48,831 nucleotides of DNA, taken from contig NC_090610.1 of assembly GCF_004359215.1 (NCBI RefSeq), positions 2,166,880 to 2,215,710 of the forward strand. Direction: 5' to 3'. The stretch comes from Bremia lactucae. Lineage: Eukaryota > Oomycota > Peronosporomycetes > Peronosporales > Peronosporaceae. The translations under genes were made by a program, and so were the position numbers. Shown here piece by piece: positions 8,438-18,678 of the stretch (the first letter of the stretch is position 1; the number at the start of each line of letters is the position of its first letter). The notes beneath the pieces were generated by a model. The model searched no databases, was not told the DNA's origin, and saw only the letters and a list, made by a program, of their open reading frames with translations.

Positions 8438-9462
8438 TCTTTAAGTAAATTCGTAAGTGATTCTTCGACTGCGATATCTTCGCCAATCCCGATGCTAAAT
8501 GAATTTACAGGACTACAAGCCGCCGCGATTAAACGTTTTGTACTCGTACACAATAGCCTCTACTAATACTGATAATGAAATAGCCCGATAAGAACATGTT
8601 TCTGACTCTTTGAGATGGGGGAGTGGTCTTATGTTGAGGCTTGCTCTTTACAGAGCATCCGAACGCACCATAATTTGCGCCGCCGATTATTCGCAGGCTC
8701 ATAAATTGGATGAAAAAAACATGCGATCGTAACATCTTTACTTCAAATTACTCACTTCAACTTACTAAGAATTGAGTTACAAAGCCGGTTTGGCATCTGT
8801 AAAAAGAATCTGAGTGAGACGCTGTTTAAACGCAATTTGCAACGTCTTACAGAGCAAACTTATGCGTGCTTTAGCCGGCCTCTGTTAGACAACTATAACA
8901 TAGAACCTAGGAACGCACAAACATTTTAAAGGCCTCAAATTTGGAGGTGAGTCGACTTAATATTGTTAGCAAATATGTAAAAGCCGATCGCGAACAGATC
9001 AAAAAAAGGTTGCAATCGTACGACACGGTTGTAATTTATTATTAATGTCTTAAAGCTTTATTTGATAGCGCAACAATGTTCATTTCTATCGATAGTAGTA
9101 GCTATAAAGTTCAAGTAACAATAATACGAATGTAATAGCTGATCTTAAAAAAATGTTTCTCTCCACTTACAACGAGACGATTCGTTCCACTTTCTCACAT
9201 GGTCGAAACAGATGATGTGCAAAAATCGGAAGACGGAGAGATTTATACCTGTGACGGAAATAACGTTCCCTTGTAAGACAAAAAAGAACGTTTGCACCCG
9301 GCTAAATGTTTTGTAAACATAAACAATAGTCTCAACTAAATATTGATTACGTAGCAAAACATGATTTTTTTTCTTTTCGAGATAGGGGCAGGAAATCATA
9401 TATCAAGCTTGCTGTTTACAAGGCGTTCATTCCTACCATAATTTGCGCTGCTGATTTGTAGG
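8438..9462. other. Upstream region of the lectin gene with a diverged internal duplication
   Basis: There is no convincing gene. Two blocks, about 8555-8730 and 9337-9470, resemble each other: both contain CTTGCT-TTTACA, then CATAATTTGCGC-GC-GATT, then GTAGGC/GCAGGC. They look like old copies of one sequence. The short minus-strand frames here are not conserved between the copies beyond GANYG/SANYG. Confidence 0.45.
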
Positions 9463-9490
9463 CGGGCACGTCGTAATGCGGCCACGCTCA
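9463..9490 (-). repeat. 28-bp fragment of LTR family B
   Basis: GCGGGCACGTCGTAATGCGG and the next bases match the LTR-B end at 6897-6924 with one change. It is directly followed by a family A LTR, so it is a scar of recombination or of a lost insertion. Confidence 0.6.
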
Positions 9491-9491
9491 A

Positions 9492-9944
9492 TGTAACGGG
9501 GTGTATCGTTACATGAAATTAACACTTAAAGGTTGTTAAGTAATATATTATCTAAAAGGTAGATAATATTTAGAGGATATTACTTTATATAGTAATATCC
9601 TGAATTCTTATCCATAAATAGGTATAGGCCATTATATCTATTTATTCCGCAGACTAATCAGCTGTAGAAGTAATCAAAGAGAGTTACAAGATAAGATAGA
9701 GATAAGAATTCATTTACATGTTTAGTATTAGGTTATAGTTAAGTCAGCATTTACAAAGATAGATTGAGAGACACTTAACTATATTAATACAGTTTTCATT
9801 TTACCTTTTTAAGTTAACTTGTCTTAAGAGAAGTCTTCCTCTGTACGTACAGTGTACGTCACCTAACGAAAGGCACCACTCACAGCTGAAGCAGTGTGAA
9901 GTGGACTTGTACTGAAACAGTACAAGTCGTAGTGCCCCGTTACA
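9492..9944 (+). repeat. Solo family A LTR
   Basis: A complete 453-bp LTR in plus sense with perfect 10-bp terminal inverted repeats (TGTAACGGGG / CCCCGTTACA) and no internal sequence on either side. The flanks (CTCAA and GCGAG) are not duplicated, so it did not form by simple intra-element recombination with both target copies kept. Confidence 0.88.
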
Positions 9945-10478
9945 GCGAGCCTTTGATTTTTCTATTGCAGTTTTTTGTGTAACATAGACGTGTTTGATGG
10001 TCGTACTCTCACTTTTTGAACTTTTGCTTTGTAAGCTGTTAAGTGGAGGCTTGAACGCTGAGTTCGACTGTAGGGTGGAGTTTAAGCAAAACCTTTGATT
10101 ATAAATTATGAGTTTAGTCGGAACGACTAACAACCGTAATCGTCAACATCTTGAGCTTTGCGGCCAGAAAATATAATCAGCTCAATTAAACAATTTTTTC
10201 TTAAAGGGTAAAATGCGACTTCCGCAGCATTGATTATGATAAGTTTTTATAACCAGCGGGACAACACATAGACATGCGAGCATATAGAATTCACGTTGCT
10301 GACGATCAAATCATTTCCAATAGACTTGCAAACATTATTTGCCGATCGAATGGCAACTATGGTCGCAACAATGGTTTTTAGCTCATAAAAGACTGCTAAT
10401 TTAAGGTACCGTGCCACCATTTACCTAAAGTAATTGGTGAAGGAACGATTATCGATTATTCCACGTGTACATGAAGCT
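9945..10478. other. Upstream region of the PGAP1 gene
   Basis: A 534-bp non-coding stretch between the solo LTR and the PGAP1 start. The promoter must lie here or overlap the LTR. I see no clear TATA box or Inr. Confidence 0.5.
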
Positions 10479-13016
10479 ATGACAGCATCGCAGCTGCTCT
10501 TGCCTCTGCTGGCTTTTTCAAGCGTGCTATTAACGGCACTTTACGTTTTCGATGAGGTAGCCACTAGAAAGTATGTTTCTGCTTGCGAAATGACGTGGTC
10601 TTGGCCCGTTTTCTCGCCTGTAAAATGGCGGTCTACTCCGTCACATGACAAATATCAGTTTTACCGCGTGGACATGAAGTCTGCACGTAATTCCCTCTCG
10701 GGTGTCCCCGTCCTTTTCGTACCTGGGCACATGGGTAGCTACAAACAGGCTCGATCGCTTTCGCGGCATTTATGGGACACAAATGAAACACTCTTTGATA
10801 TCTTTGCACTCGACTTGAATGACGAACCCACGGGTCTTAATGGCAACTACATCACTGACCAAGCTTTGTACCTTAACGACGTGGTGCGTGCAATATTGAA
10901 AGAATACAAGAGGCAACATATTAAGAGCGAGAAGCAACTAAATAGCCCCGAAAGTATTGTGATTGTGGCACACTCTATGGGTGGCGTCGTTGCTCGTACC
11001 GCTGAGTTGTTGCCCAATTACAAGAAGCGATCCATTCAGCATGTAGTGGCTCTAGGAGTGCCGTATAACAACCCTCCCTATCCGTTTGATGTTGAGATGA
11101 GCGCAATTTACGACAGGATGCACTCAGAAAAAGGAAAGGATGATAATGTAGTGTATATCTCCATTGCAGGTGGACACAAAGATCCTCTTGTGCAGCCACA
11201 TTTGACTTGTGTGGACAAAATGGCCGATTCTACGCAGGCTTTTGAGGTACTTACCTCTGCTATTCCACAGGTGCAGACAACAGTTGACCATTTCTGCTTG
11301 CTATGGTGTCATCAACTGTTAAAAGTTGTAGCCGAAAGCTTGTACAAGTCTGTGGATCTTGATACAAGAGATTTTTTGCGTAATCCCATCAAACGACTTA
11401 CGGTGGCGAAAGAAACGCTGCTAGGTGGAGCAAGTGGTGACGATGATGAGGTGATGAATGCTAACGTCTTAAAAAACCGAATGTATGTGCAAGATGGCTA
11501 CTATCCCGGCGAGTATTCTGGCTATGCACTCTTGCTTCCACAATTTGTATCGCATTTGCTGCGTGCAAAGTTCATGACGGTGTTTGTAATTATTTACGCG
11601 CTGATTTTACACATATTTTCGGCACAAGTAGCTCGNTGGCAGACTCGCTTTAAGCTGCAACCCACAGCATTGCTGGAAGACCTGGGTCAAGATACTTTTC
11701 CGTCATTGATATCGATGCTTAACCTTGCAGCTCTTACACCAGCATTTATTAAAAACGTCGTTTATGCGCTTGGCAAATTAAACGTTGGCGTATACAAGTA
11801 TGTATCGATGGGTGCTGCTGGTTTTACTGTAGCTGCTGTTGTAATTTACTTTGGTTTTGACGAGGTATTGTCCATTGGGCAGCTATTTAATAGTTTGACT
11901 GCTCGCGTGGCTGCTGAGGTCATATCTTTGTATGCATACGCTCTTGGCTTGCTATACGCGCTTACAAAGTTGTTTTCATTACTACAGCGCTTTGTCTTAG
12001 CGCCCATCGTGTCAAATTTAAATAAAGTCACTACTGGACTTAAGCTTCGCAGCTGGATGATCATCATTATTGTTCACTTTGTTGTGCAGCTTGTGGGGCG
12101 TATTAAGGGTCCGTCATCAATGGATTTTATAAACATGTTAGGGCTATTGGTGGTCGCGTCGTTTATCGTTTTCGTTCTGCATTTGCTCGCTCTTGGTGGT
12201 AACATTGAAGGACCCTCCGATCAGCAACATATGCAGCACTCGGTGTTTGCTTTATTGCTGCTATCTATTTTTCCGTGGGTAGGCAAAGTGGTATACTTCC
12301 TTGGTATTGCGCAATCTCCATTGTCAGAGCTTTCAAATAATTTGCTGATAGAGGGTGGGTCGTGCGTTGTATTTCTGAGCATGTTCACTTACCTTATCAG
12401 CCTGTCGCTTGACTGCATGATTCCACTGCCTCCGACGGCTTTCTTTGGTGCTACATCTGATCAAGATTCTGCCTTGGTATATGAAAATTCCTCTAAGAAA
12501 TCGTCATCCTGTGAAAAAATTACAGCTGAAAACTGTCCGAAATGTATTTTTGAAGACGGTGGCCCTGGATCCATTATGATTGAATTTACTACCCGAGCAA
12601 CTCGTCAAGTTGTCGCAGCAAAAAGTGGCGATGTAGTTTACGTGGGACCAACATTCCGAGTCGTTGCTTGCGACTGCGTGTATCGATTTAAGAACTTGCG
12701 AGATTTCTGTGGCTTTTGCATTCGATCTTGCCGAATTTGTGGAGGTGGAAACGTAAATTTTCAGGAGGCAGCCAAATACAAAGATTTTTTGCAAGATAAC
12801 AAGGTGGAGTCTGTCATGCACGCTCTTGTGCCTATAATTTTTCAGATGAGCGCAGCAATTCAAGCAACATACGGTTTGTACCGGGCATATTTGTCGTATT
12901 ATTTTACAATTGTCTGCGTTCTAGCGCTACTTTTTTACCATGTGGTGCTTCGCCATCCTATCGAAGCCAAGCGCATCAAGAATAAGCAGCACAAGAAAGC
13001 TAAAAAAAGAAAATAA
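10479..13016 (+). CDS. PGAP1: GPI inositol-deacylase, PGAP1/Bst1 family
   Basis: This ER membrane lipase removes the acyl chain from the inositol of GPI anchors so that GPI proteins can leave the ER. The start taken is ATG 10479 (845 aa); the open frame extends 45 bp upstream but only from a TTG. Residues 8-28 are a first membrane segment. The lumenal hydrolase has PGHMGSYKQARSL at 82-94 and the nucleophile elbow AHSMGG with Ser166 (human PGAP1 uses Ser174). About eight hydrophobic helices follow from residue 364 on. A cysteine-rich patch (ten Cys) lies at about 708-755, CDCVYRF through SCRICGG. The protein ends KKRK, which fits a KKxx ER-retrieval signal. No intron. One N at 11636 leaves one residue unknown. 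It converges with eIF2D copy 1, 278 bp apart. Confidence 0.93.
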   Translation: MTASQLLLPLLAFSSVLLTALYVFDEVATRKYVSACEMTWSWPVFSPVKWRSTPSHDKYQFYRVDMKSARNSLSGVPVLFVPGHMGSYKQARSLSRHLWDTNETLFDIFALDLNDEPTGLNGNYITDQALYLNDVVRAILKEYKRQHIKSEKQLNSPESIVIVAHSMGGVVARTAELLPNYKKRSIQHVVALGVPYNNPPYPFDVEMSAIYDRMHSEKGKDDNVVYISIAGGHKDPLVQPHLTCVDKMADSTQAFEVLTSAIPQVQTTVDHFCLLWCHQLLKVVAESLYKSVDLDTRDFLRNPIKRLTVAKETLLGGASGDDDEVMNANVLKNRMYVQDGYYPGEYSGYALLLPQFVSHLLRAKFMTVFVIIYALILHIFSAQVAXWQTRFKLQPTALLEDLGQDTFPSLISMLNLAALTPAFIKNVVYALGKLNVGVYKYVSMGAAGFTVAAVVIYFGFDEVLSIGQLFNSLTARVAAEVISLYAYALGLLYALTKLFSLLQRFVLAPIVSNLNKVTTGLKLRSWMIIIIVHFVVQLVGRIKGPSSMDFINMLGLLVVASFIVFVLHLLALGGNIEGPSDQQHMQHSVFALLLLSIFPWVGKVVYFLGIAQSPLSELSNNLLIEGGSCVVFLSMFTYLISLSLDCMIPLPPTAFFGATSDQDSALVYENSSKKSSSCEKITAENCPKCIFEDGGPGSIMIEFTTRATRQVVAAKSGDVVYVGPTFRVVACDCVYRFKNLRDFCGFCIRSCRICGGGNVNFQEAAKYKDFLQDNKVESVMHALVPIIFQMSAAIQATYGLYRAYLSYYFTIVCVLALLFYHVVLRHPIEAKRIKNKQHKKAKKRK

Positions 13017-13294
13017 TCTTCGAACAAGTCCACATAGCAAAGACATCTAATGTTTTATAAGAAATATTAAAAAAAAAAAAATATTATTTTTTCAAAATCA
13101 ATTTGATTTTTTTTGCCTGCCGCGCTATCTTCCCACCCCAGTACGTCTCCATTCAATAAAGAGACTGTGTCTTGCAACAAGAAGAAAAAAAGCGCAAGTC
13201 GGAACCCTCCACTGCATCATCTTTCGGAGAAGCGACTTCTGCTGCGTCGTAAAATGTCTTTATTAGTTCCAACACGATGTTTAAAATCGAATTT
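13017..13294. other. Convergent 3' untranslated region
   Basis: A 278-bp gap between the PGAP1 stop and the eIF2D stop. It has an A-run at 13070-13081 followed by T-runs and an AATAAA at 13156, plausible as shared 3'-end signals. Confidence 0.4.
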
Positions 13295-15106
13295 CTATTT
13301 TTTCTTGGCTTTCATATTCTTGCCGTACGTCAAAAGACAGTACTTTGCATTTATTTGGTATTTAGTGGCCAAACGCTCCAGCACCTCGTTAGCCATATGA
13401 CCATGAATCTGAATCTCCTCAGTTTTGCTCTTGTCTTCAGACATTTGCACGGTAGCGCTGCAGCCCCACATCTTCTGTGCTTCCTTCACGAACGTCACAC
13501 CATCAATACCAAATTGCTGGTAATAGGAGATGGTAGTGATGGTCGCGTTACTTCGTTGCTTTAGCCTTTTAACATGAATTGAAATAGGCTGCAAATTGCC
13601 ACCATAAAATTTGGCGGCATGGGTCGGGAAAAGTTTAATCCGATGGTAGTGCGTCAGCTTGGACTGTAGCAAACTAAACATTTCTGGGCGAGAAAGCCGG
13701 TCAGGGTAGCCACCTGCAGGAACTTTCTTACCATAAATGACGTCTGTAAGCGGGCCATTTAGCCGCACAAATTCCTTATTGGTAGGGTCTACGAGGGCTT
13801 GATCTTCAATGTACCGAGTAACGAGTTCACGTATCTCGGTGATTGACCAGTACTTTTGGAGCGGCTGTCCTGTTGAAGGCCTTGGTAAAATAGACAAGAA
13901 AAGAGTCTTGAGCGCAGGCGGTAGTCCAGCGCTCTCTTCCACGACAGGAGCGTGTTGTCCAGGAACAGTTGAATGAATTCCAGCTGGTTTCAGAGCAACA
14001 GTCTGCTTTTCTTGCTGAACACTATCTTCAGTCTTATAAGGCTCGTGTGATTGCACATCTCTACTTGGATAAAAGTTTAACATACCGTTACACACAAATC
14101 GACGCAAGTCTACAATTCGTATACAATAGATTCACACGTACGGGTGGCGTCTGCCAATGCTTGTTATCGTTTGGACACCATCGTTGTCCGCTAAAGTCAG
14201 CAGTCCATGCGCTTCCATAGCTTTAAGAAACACCGATAGTTTCTTAAATGAGCTTTGCTTGATATTCAGCGACACCCCAGCACGACGACACGGTAGCAGC
14301 ACATTAGCATGGAATGTGCTGGCAAGAATTGGCAAATCCTTTTCACGAATTTTGCCAGTCCTAAGCACTTGTAGTAGTGCTGCCACGTAATATCTATCCA
14401 TTTCCTGCTTGGTCACCGCCTGAAAGCCTGTCGTCTCTTTTTCTTCCTCGAGTGTTACTGCTTCCAGCGCCATAGCAGCGTTTTCGTCTTCGCCAGTGGG
14501 CACTACTATGTCACCCAGAAAGCCCACATTAGGCAGCGTTTGTGGCCCCATTTGCCACAATGAGTCCCCCACAACGTGCCAGAGTTTCAATGCTCGTCCC
14601 TTTTTGCCATTCCGTGCAACCTCCGCCGCGTCCATTAGCATTTCGCCTACCGCGATCGCACAAGGATTTCCAATAACATACACAGCATAGACCCCACCTT
14701 TCTGTAAAGACTGAAGCTGTTCTTCACTTGCAAAAACAACACCAGGCATCATCACGTCGGCTCCTCGTAGCACATACTCACTCGCCGGTGCATGCACTTC
14801 TAGCCGTGGTAGAAGCGACGGAAAGCGCCACAATGCGTAAACAGTAAAACAAAAGTCACCTTTGCCTGACGTGTCAAAAACTAATGGCTCCTTAGTCTCC
14901 TCTGCGGCGTACACAACAATTTTCGATGGCGCCTGGAAACTCATCTTCTTTACGGAAGCCTTTGAAGCAAGCAGCTGCTTCAATTTGTCATCATATGAAT
15001 CACTACATGGACCAATTAAGCGCTCGGTCACGTCGCGGCGAAGCTTCTTGGCATCCTTGTTTTTAAGCAACACGTTACCGCTTACTTTAACAGGCTTCGC
15101 AAACAT
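13295..15106 (-). CDS. EIF2D: Translation factor eIF2D (ligatin), two exons
   Basis: eIF2D delivers initiator tRNA to, and recycles, 40S ribosomal subunits independently of eIF2. Exon 1 is 15106-14142 and exon 2 is 14060-13295, with an 81-bp intron; the joined product is 576 aa (human eIF2D is 584). Domains in order: N-terminal ligatin domain (MFAKPVKVSGNVLLKNKD), PUA domain at about 95-180 (VLRGADVMMPGV, GNPCAIAVGEMLM), winged helix at about 225-310 (MDRYYVAALLQVLRTGKI), SWIB/MDM2 domain from about 370 (LQKYWSITEIRELVTRYI), and SUI1/eIF1-like domain at about 478-571 (YYQQFGIDGVTFVKEAQK), with a lysine-rich end. It is divergent from copy 2, start-to-start 682 bp. Confidence 0.93.
14061..14141 (-). 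other. Intron of eIF2D copy 1
   Basis: Minus strand GTACGTGTGAAT donor at 14141 and CCAAGTAG acceptor ending at 14061. Without removal, exon 1 stops at 14132. Removing 81 bp joins the frames (phase 2) and gives HPDVQSHEP. Copy 2 has an intron at exactly the same place. Confidence 0.88.
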
Positions 15107-15788
15107 GCTTTTGCCAAGAATCGATTAAAATGTTATTCGAATTATCTGCCTATCAAAACTGACTGACCTAGCTTGAGTTTTCATCTCAGTGTCCAACATT
15201 TTGGCATCGCACGCTGTATTCCTCATTAACCACTCACCGGTCCGTCAAGATCCTCTTTAGCATCTGCACGAGGATGCTTGAAGGCGAACAACAATATTTT
15301 TCATGCTTATTTGATGCCAACTTCTCATCCGCGCGGACCTCGGCAATTTCCGGTCCACATCATCCGTGTCGAAATCTTGACTTCCTACCCCGTTTTAAAG
15401 GAAGCAAGAGTTTAAAAGGAAACGACACCAGAGAAGTTATACATAGGGCGAGAGACAAAAATTAAAAGCTGATGGTGCGGCTGCTTTTTTGTGAGCAAGT
15501 GGCATCAAGTTTTTAAACAAATTGCATATTTCGTTGTTCCGCTCACGATTACCCTTCGACAGGAATAGTAATGCGCTTCTGTTTCTTCGTGTATAAATTG
15601 GTTTGTCTGCAGTTCTCGGCGATGTAGCCACGCCTGTCATGCGTCAGTTTTGGTCGGATATGCACGTATCTGCCTAGTGTTGATTTGTATTAGTTGTCAT
15701 CTTATTGAATGGAATTTTCATGTATATTATTTTTTATGTAATTACATCGACCCGTGCTGGCACACAGCCCATTTTTCTTAACGGTATC
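15107..15788. promoter_or_regulatory. Shared divergent promoter region of the two eIF2D copies
   Basis: A 682-bp interval between two diverging start codons. It must hold both promoters. The frames at 15274-15465 (plus) and 15437-15640 (minus) overlap each other, match nothing I know and are probably chance. Confidence 0.5.
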
Positions 15789-17615
15789 ATGTTTGCCAAG
15801 CCTGCCAAGTTGAGTTGCAATGTGTTGCTCATGAATAAGGATACGAAGCAGCTCCGTCTCGACGTGGCCAAGAATATTACTACCTCAAATGACATTGATA
15901 TGAAGCAGCTGATTGCCTCTAAGGCTGTTGTGAAGAAAATGAGTTTCCAACGGCCGTGAAGAATCGTCGTTTACGCTGCAGAGGAAACTAAGGAGCCATT
16001 AATTTTTGACACGTCTGGGAAAGGTGACTTATGTTTCACTGTCTACGCATTATGGCGCTTTCCGTCGCTTCTACCAAGGCTAGAAGTGCACGCGTCAGTG
16101 AGTGAGTTTGTGTTACGAGGAGCCGACGTGATGATGCCCGGTGTTGTTTTTGCAAGTGAAGTGCAGTTGCAGTCATTACGAAAGAATGAGCTCCGTGCTG
16201 TTTATGTCAAAGGTAATCCATGTGCTATTGCCGTAGGGAAGATGCTTATGGACGCGGTGGAGGTGAAACGAAATGGCAACAAGGGACGAGCATTGAAACT
16301 CTGGCACGTTGTAGGGGATTCGTTATGGCGAATGGGACCACAGAGGTTGCCTAATGCAGGCTTTCTTGGCGTCAAAGTAGTGCCCATTAGAGAAGACGAA
16401 AACGCTGCTGTGGCGCTGAAAGCAGTAACATTTGAAGAAGAAAAGGCCACGACTGGCTTCCAGGCGGTAATAAAGCAGGACATGGATAAATATTATGTGG
16501 AAGCACTTCTGCAAGCGCTTAGGACTGGCAAAATTCGTGAAAAGGATCTGCCAATTCTTGCCAGCTCTTTTCATGCTAATGTGCTGCTACCGTGTCGTCG
16601 TGCGGGGGTGTCGCTAAATATCAAGCAAAGCTCATTTAAGAAAGTGTTATTCTTCCTTAAAGCTATGGAAGCGCATGGGCTGCTGGTTGTTGCTGACAGA
16701 AACGGTATCCAAACGATAACTAGCATTGCTAGAAGCCACCGGTGCGTGAATCTCTTATACAAAAGGAAACGTTGTTTCGTATCAATTGTCACGGACTATG
16801 TTGTACATCGTTTGCGTAGAGACGTACAATCACATGAGCCCTATTCTACAATAAAAGATTTAAAAAGTGCAAAGCTAAGCGCTGAGAGCGAGAATGCTAC
16901 GCTTGATGCTTTTATTCCTGGAAAATACGCTCCACAAGTGGAGGAAAGTGTCGGACTCACGCCTGCGCTTAAGACTCTTATGTTTCCTATTTTGCCAAGC
17001 GATACCACTGGTCACGAGCTCCAAACTTACTGGTCACTTCCTCAAATTCGTGATTTATTCGCTCAATTCGTTAAAAGCCAAGGGCTTGTCGACGAAAGCA
17101 ACAAAAAATTTGTACTCCTTAATGACCCGCTGAAATGTGTCCTATATGGCAAAAAGGTGCCTGATGGCGGTTATCCAGACCGTCTCTCACGCCCAGAAAT
17201 GTTAAGTTTGCTGCTGTCTAAATGTACACACTACCACAAAATAAAACTTTTCCCGACCCATGCTGCCAAACTACATGGAGGCTTTCTGCAACCTATTTCG
17301 ATTCACGCCAAAAAGCATCGCAAAAATTCAGCATGCATCAAAATTTCCTACTACCAGCAATTTGGTATCAATGGCATAATTTTTGCGAAGGAAGTACGAA
17401 AGAAATGGGGTTGTAGTGCTACCGTGCAGAAGTGTGAAGACACAAATAAAATGGAGGAAATCTGTATCCATGGTAACATGGTTAACGAGGTGATGGAATA
17501 CTTGGCCAGCAAGCACCAAATTCATGCTAAGTACTGTCGGGTGACTTACGGCAAGAATACCAAGCCAAGAAAAATTAATTTGGATATACAAAAAATCGAC
17601 GATTCCCATGTTTAA
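15789..17615 (+). pseudogene. Second eIF2D copy with one in-frame TGA
   Basis: The ATG at 15789 gives MFAKPAKLSCNVLLMNKD, aligning without gaps to copy 1. At 15957-15959 the codon is TGA, where copy 1 has TCG (Ser). The frame then stays open to 17615 with all domains: PUA (VLRGADVMMPGV, GNPCAIAVGKMLM), winged helix, SWIB (LQTYWSLPQIRDLFAQFV) and SUI1 (YYQQFGINGIIFAKEVRK). An intron is inferred at 16742-16819. Removing it and ignoring the TGA gives about 582 aa. Identity to copy 1 looks close to 80 percent, so the duplication is not recent, yet only one lesion is seen. It could be a recent pseudogene, a sequencing error, or a shorter protein starting after the stop. The C-terminus is extended (PRKINLDIQKIDDSHV). 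Confidence 0.75.
16742..16819 (+). other. Intron of eIF2D copy 2
   Basis: GTGCGTGAAT donor at 16742 and TTTGCGTAG acceptor ending 16819, at the same codon and phase as in copy 1. At 78 bp it is a multiple of three without a stop, so an unspliced reading also stays open. Comparison with copy 1 favours splicing. Confidence 0.75.
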
Positions 17616-17955
17616 CGATTAGGCTTATATGATGCAATTTTGAAGACGCTTGAAGAGATCGTCGAGACGGTATAATTTTTCTTTCAGCAACTATGTAAAA
17701 AGTCATTTTGTTCGCGCTTCTAGGTCAGCTCGGTTGGAGATAGTGGCTGATGCCGTATTGCTGTGAAAAAAAAACGCAATGAAAGAAGTTTTATTCATAT
17801 GTTATAAAGAATATTCACTTTCGATGCTCGCTTGTGCTGCTTTTCTCTGCTATAAGTACAATTTAATTTGATGCTTCAACATTGTAGGCTTGGCAAGAAT
17901 TGTGTGTCTCGTACCGCGAATTCGAAAACATATCCCGATTTAAGTGTATTGTAAC
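17616..17955. other. 3' region of eIF2D copy 2, no gene seen
   Basis: 340 bp of non-coding sequence up to a solo LTR. An ATAAAG near 17811 could serve as a poly(A) signal. Nothing else is visible. Confidence 0.4.
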
Positions 17956-18407
17956 TGTAACGGGGGCACTACGACTTGTACTGCTTCAGTACAAGTCCAC
18001 TTCGCACTGCTTCAGTTGCGAAAGGTGCCTTACGTCACTTCACGTACACTAGTACGTGCAGAGGAAGACTTCTCTGTAAGAAAACTAGCTTAATGAGGGT
18101 TGAATAAAAACTGTATTAATATAATTAAGTTTCTCTTCTTTCTATCTGTTAATGCTGAATTAATTATAAACTAATACTAAGCATGCAATTGAAATCTTAT
18201 TTTATCTTATCTGTCTCTCTCTTTTGTTAACATCTACAGTTGATTAGTCTGCGGGATAAATAGATATAATGGTCTATACCTATTATGGATAAGATTTCTG
18301 AACATTACTATATAAAGTAATATCCTCCAAATATTATCTGCCTTTAGATAATATATTAATTAAAAACCTATAAGTGTTAATCACATGTAACGATACACCC
18401 CGTTACA
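17956..18407 (-). repeat. Solo family A LTR
   Basis: A complete copy, minus sense, TGTAACGGGGG to CCCCGTTACA. No PBS or polypurine tract flanks it. The left flank is GTAAC and the right is ATTCG, so the target duplication is not intact. Confidence 0.87.
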
Positions 18408-18487
18408 ATTCGCATTAATTTTAATACATGTATTCTGTTTTTATGGCGAGGTGAACCCAGTTTTGGATAAAAAACCTCTAATTATCA

Positions 18488-18578
18488 TGTAACGGGCTAA
18501 AGTTGCCCTAATGTTACACAGTCTCCATTAAGTACATTTGTTGTACTTAAGGGGATGGTCAATTACTAAATAATAGTA
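18488..18578 (+). repeat. Family B LTR fragment, broken by the gap
   Basis: TGTAACGGGCTAAAGTTGCC and the following bases match the sense start of LTR-B at 7413, in opposite orientation, for 91 bp to the N run. Confidence 0.8.
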
Positions 18579-18678
18579 NNNNNNNNNNNNNNNNNNNNNN
18601 NNNNNNNNNNNNNNNNNNNNNNNNNNNNNNNNNNNNNNNNNNNNNNNNNNNNNNNNNNNNNNNNNNNNNNNNNNNNNN
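18579..18678. other. Assembly gap (100 N)
   Basis: 100 N between an LTR-B fragment and the integrase end of the family C element. The 3' LTR of that element is not seen and may be here. Confidence 0.99.

Noticed and set aside
10434..10478. Upstream extension of the PGAP1 frame
   Set aside because: It begins with TTG, and the first ATG in frame is at 10479, directly before the N-terminal membrane segment.
15274..15640. Two overlapping short frames between the eIF2D copies
   Set aside because: Short, overlapping on opposite strands, unlike any family I know, and placed in the shared promoter region.
15957..15959. TGA as selenocysteine or programmed readthrough
   Set aside because: The paralogue has serine there, not cysteine or selenocysteine, and the following base is A, not the C of usual readthrough contexts.
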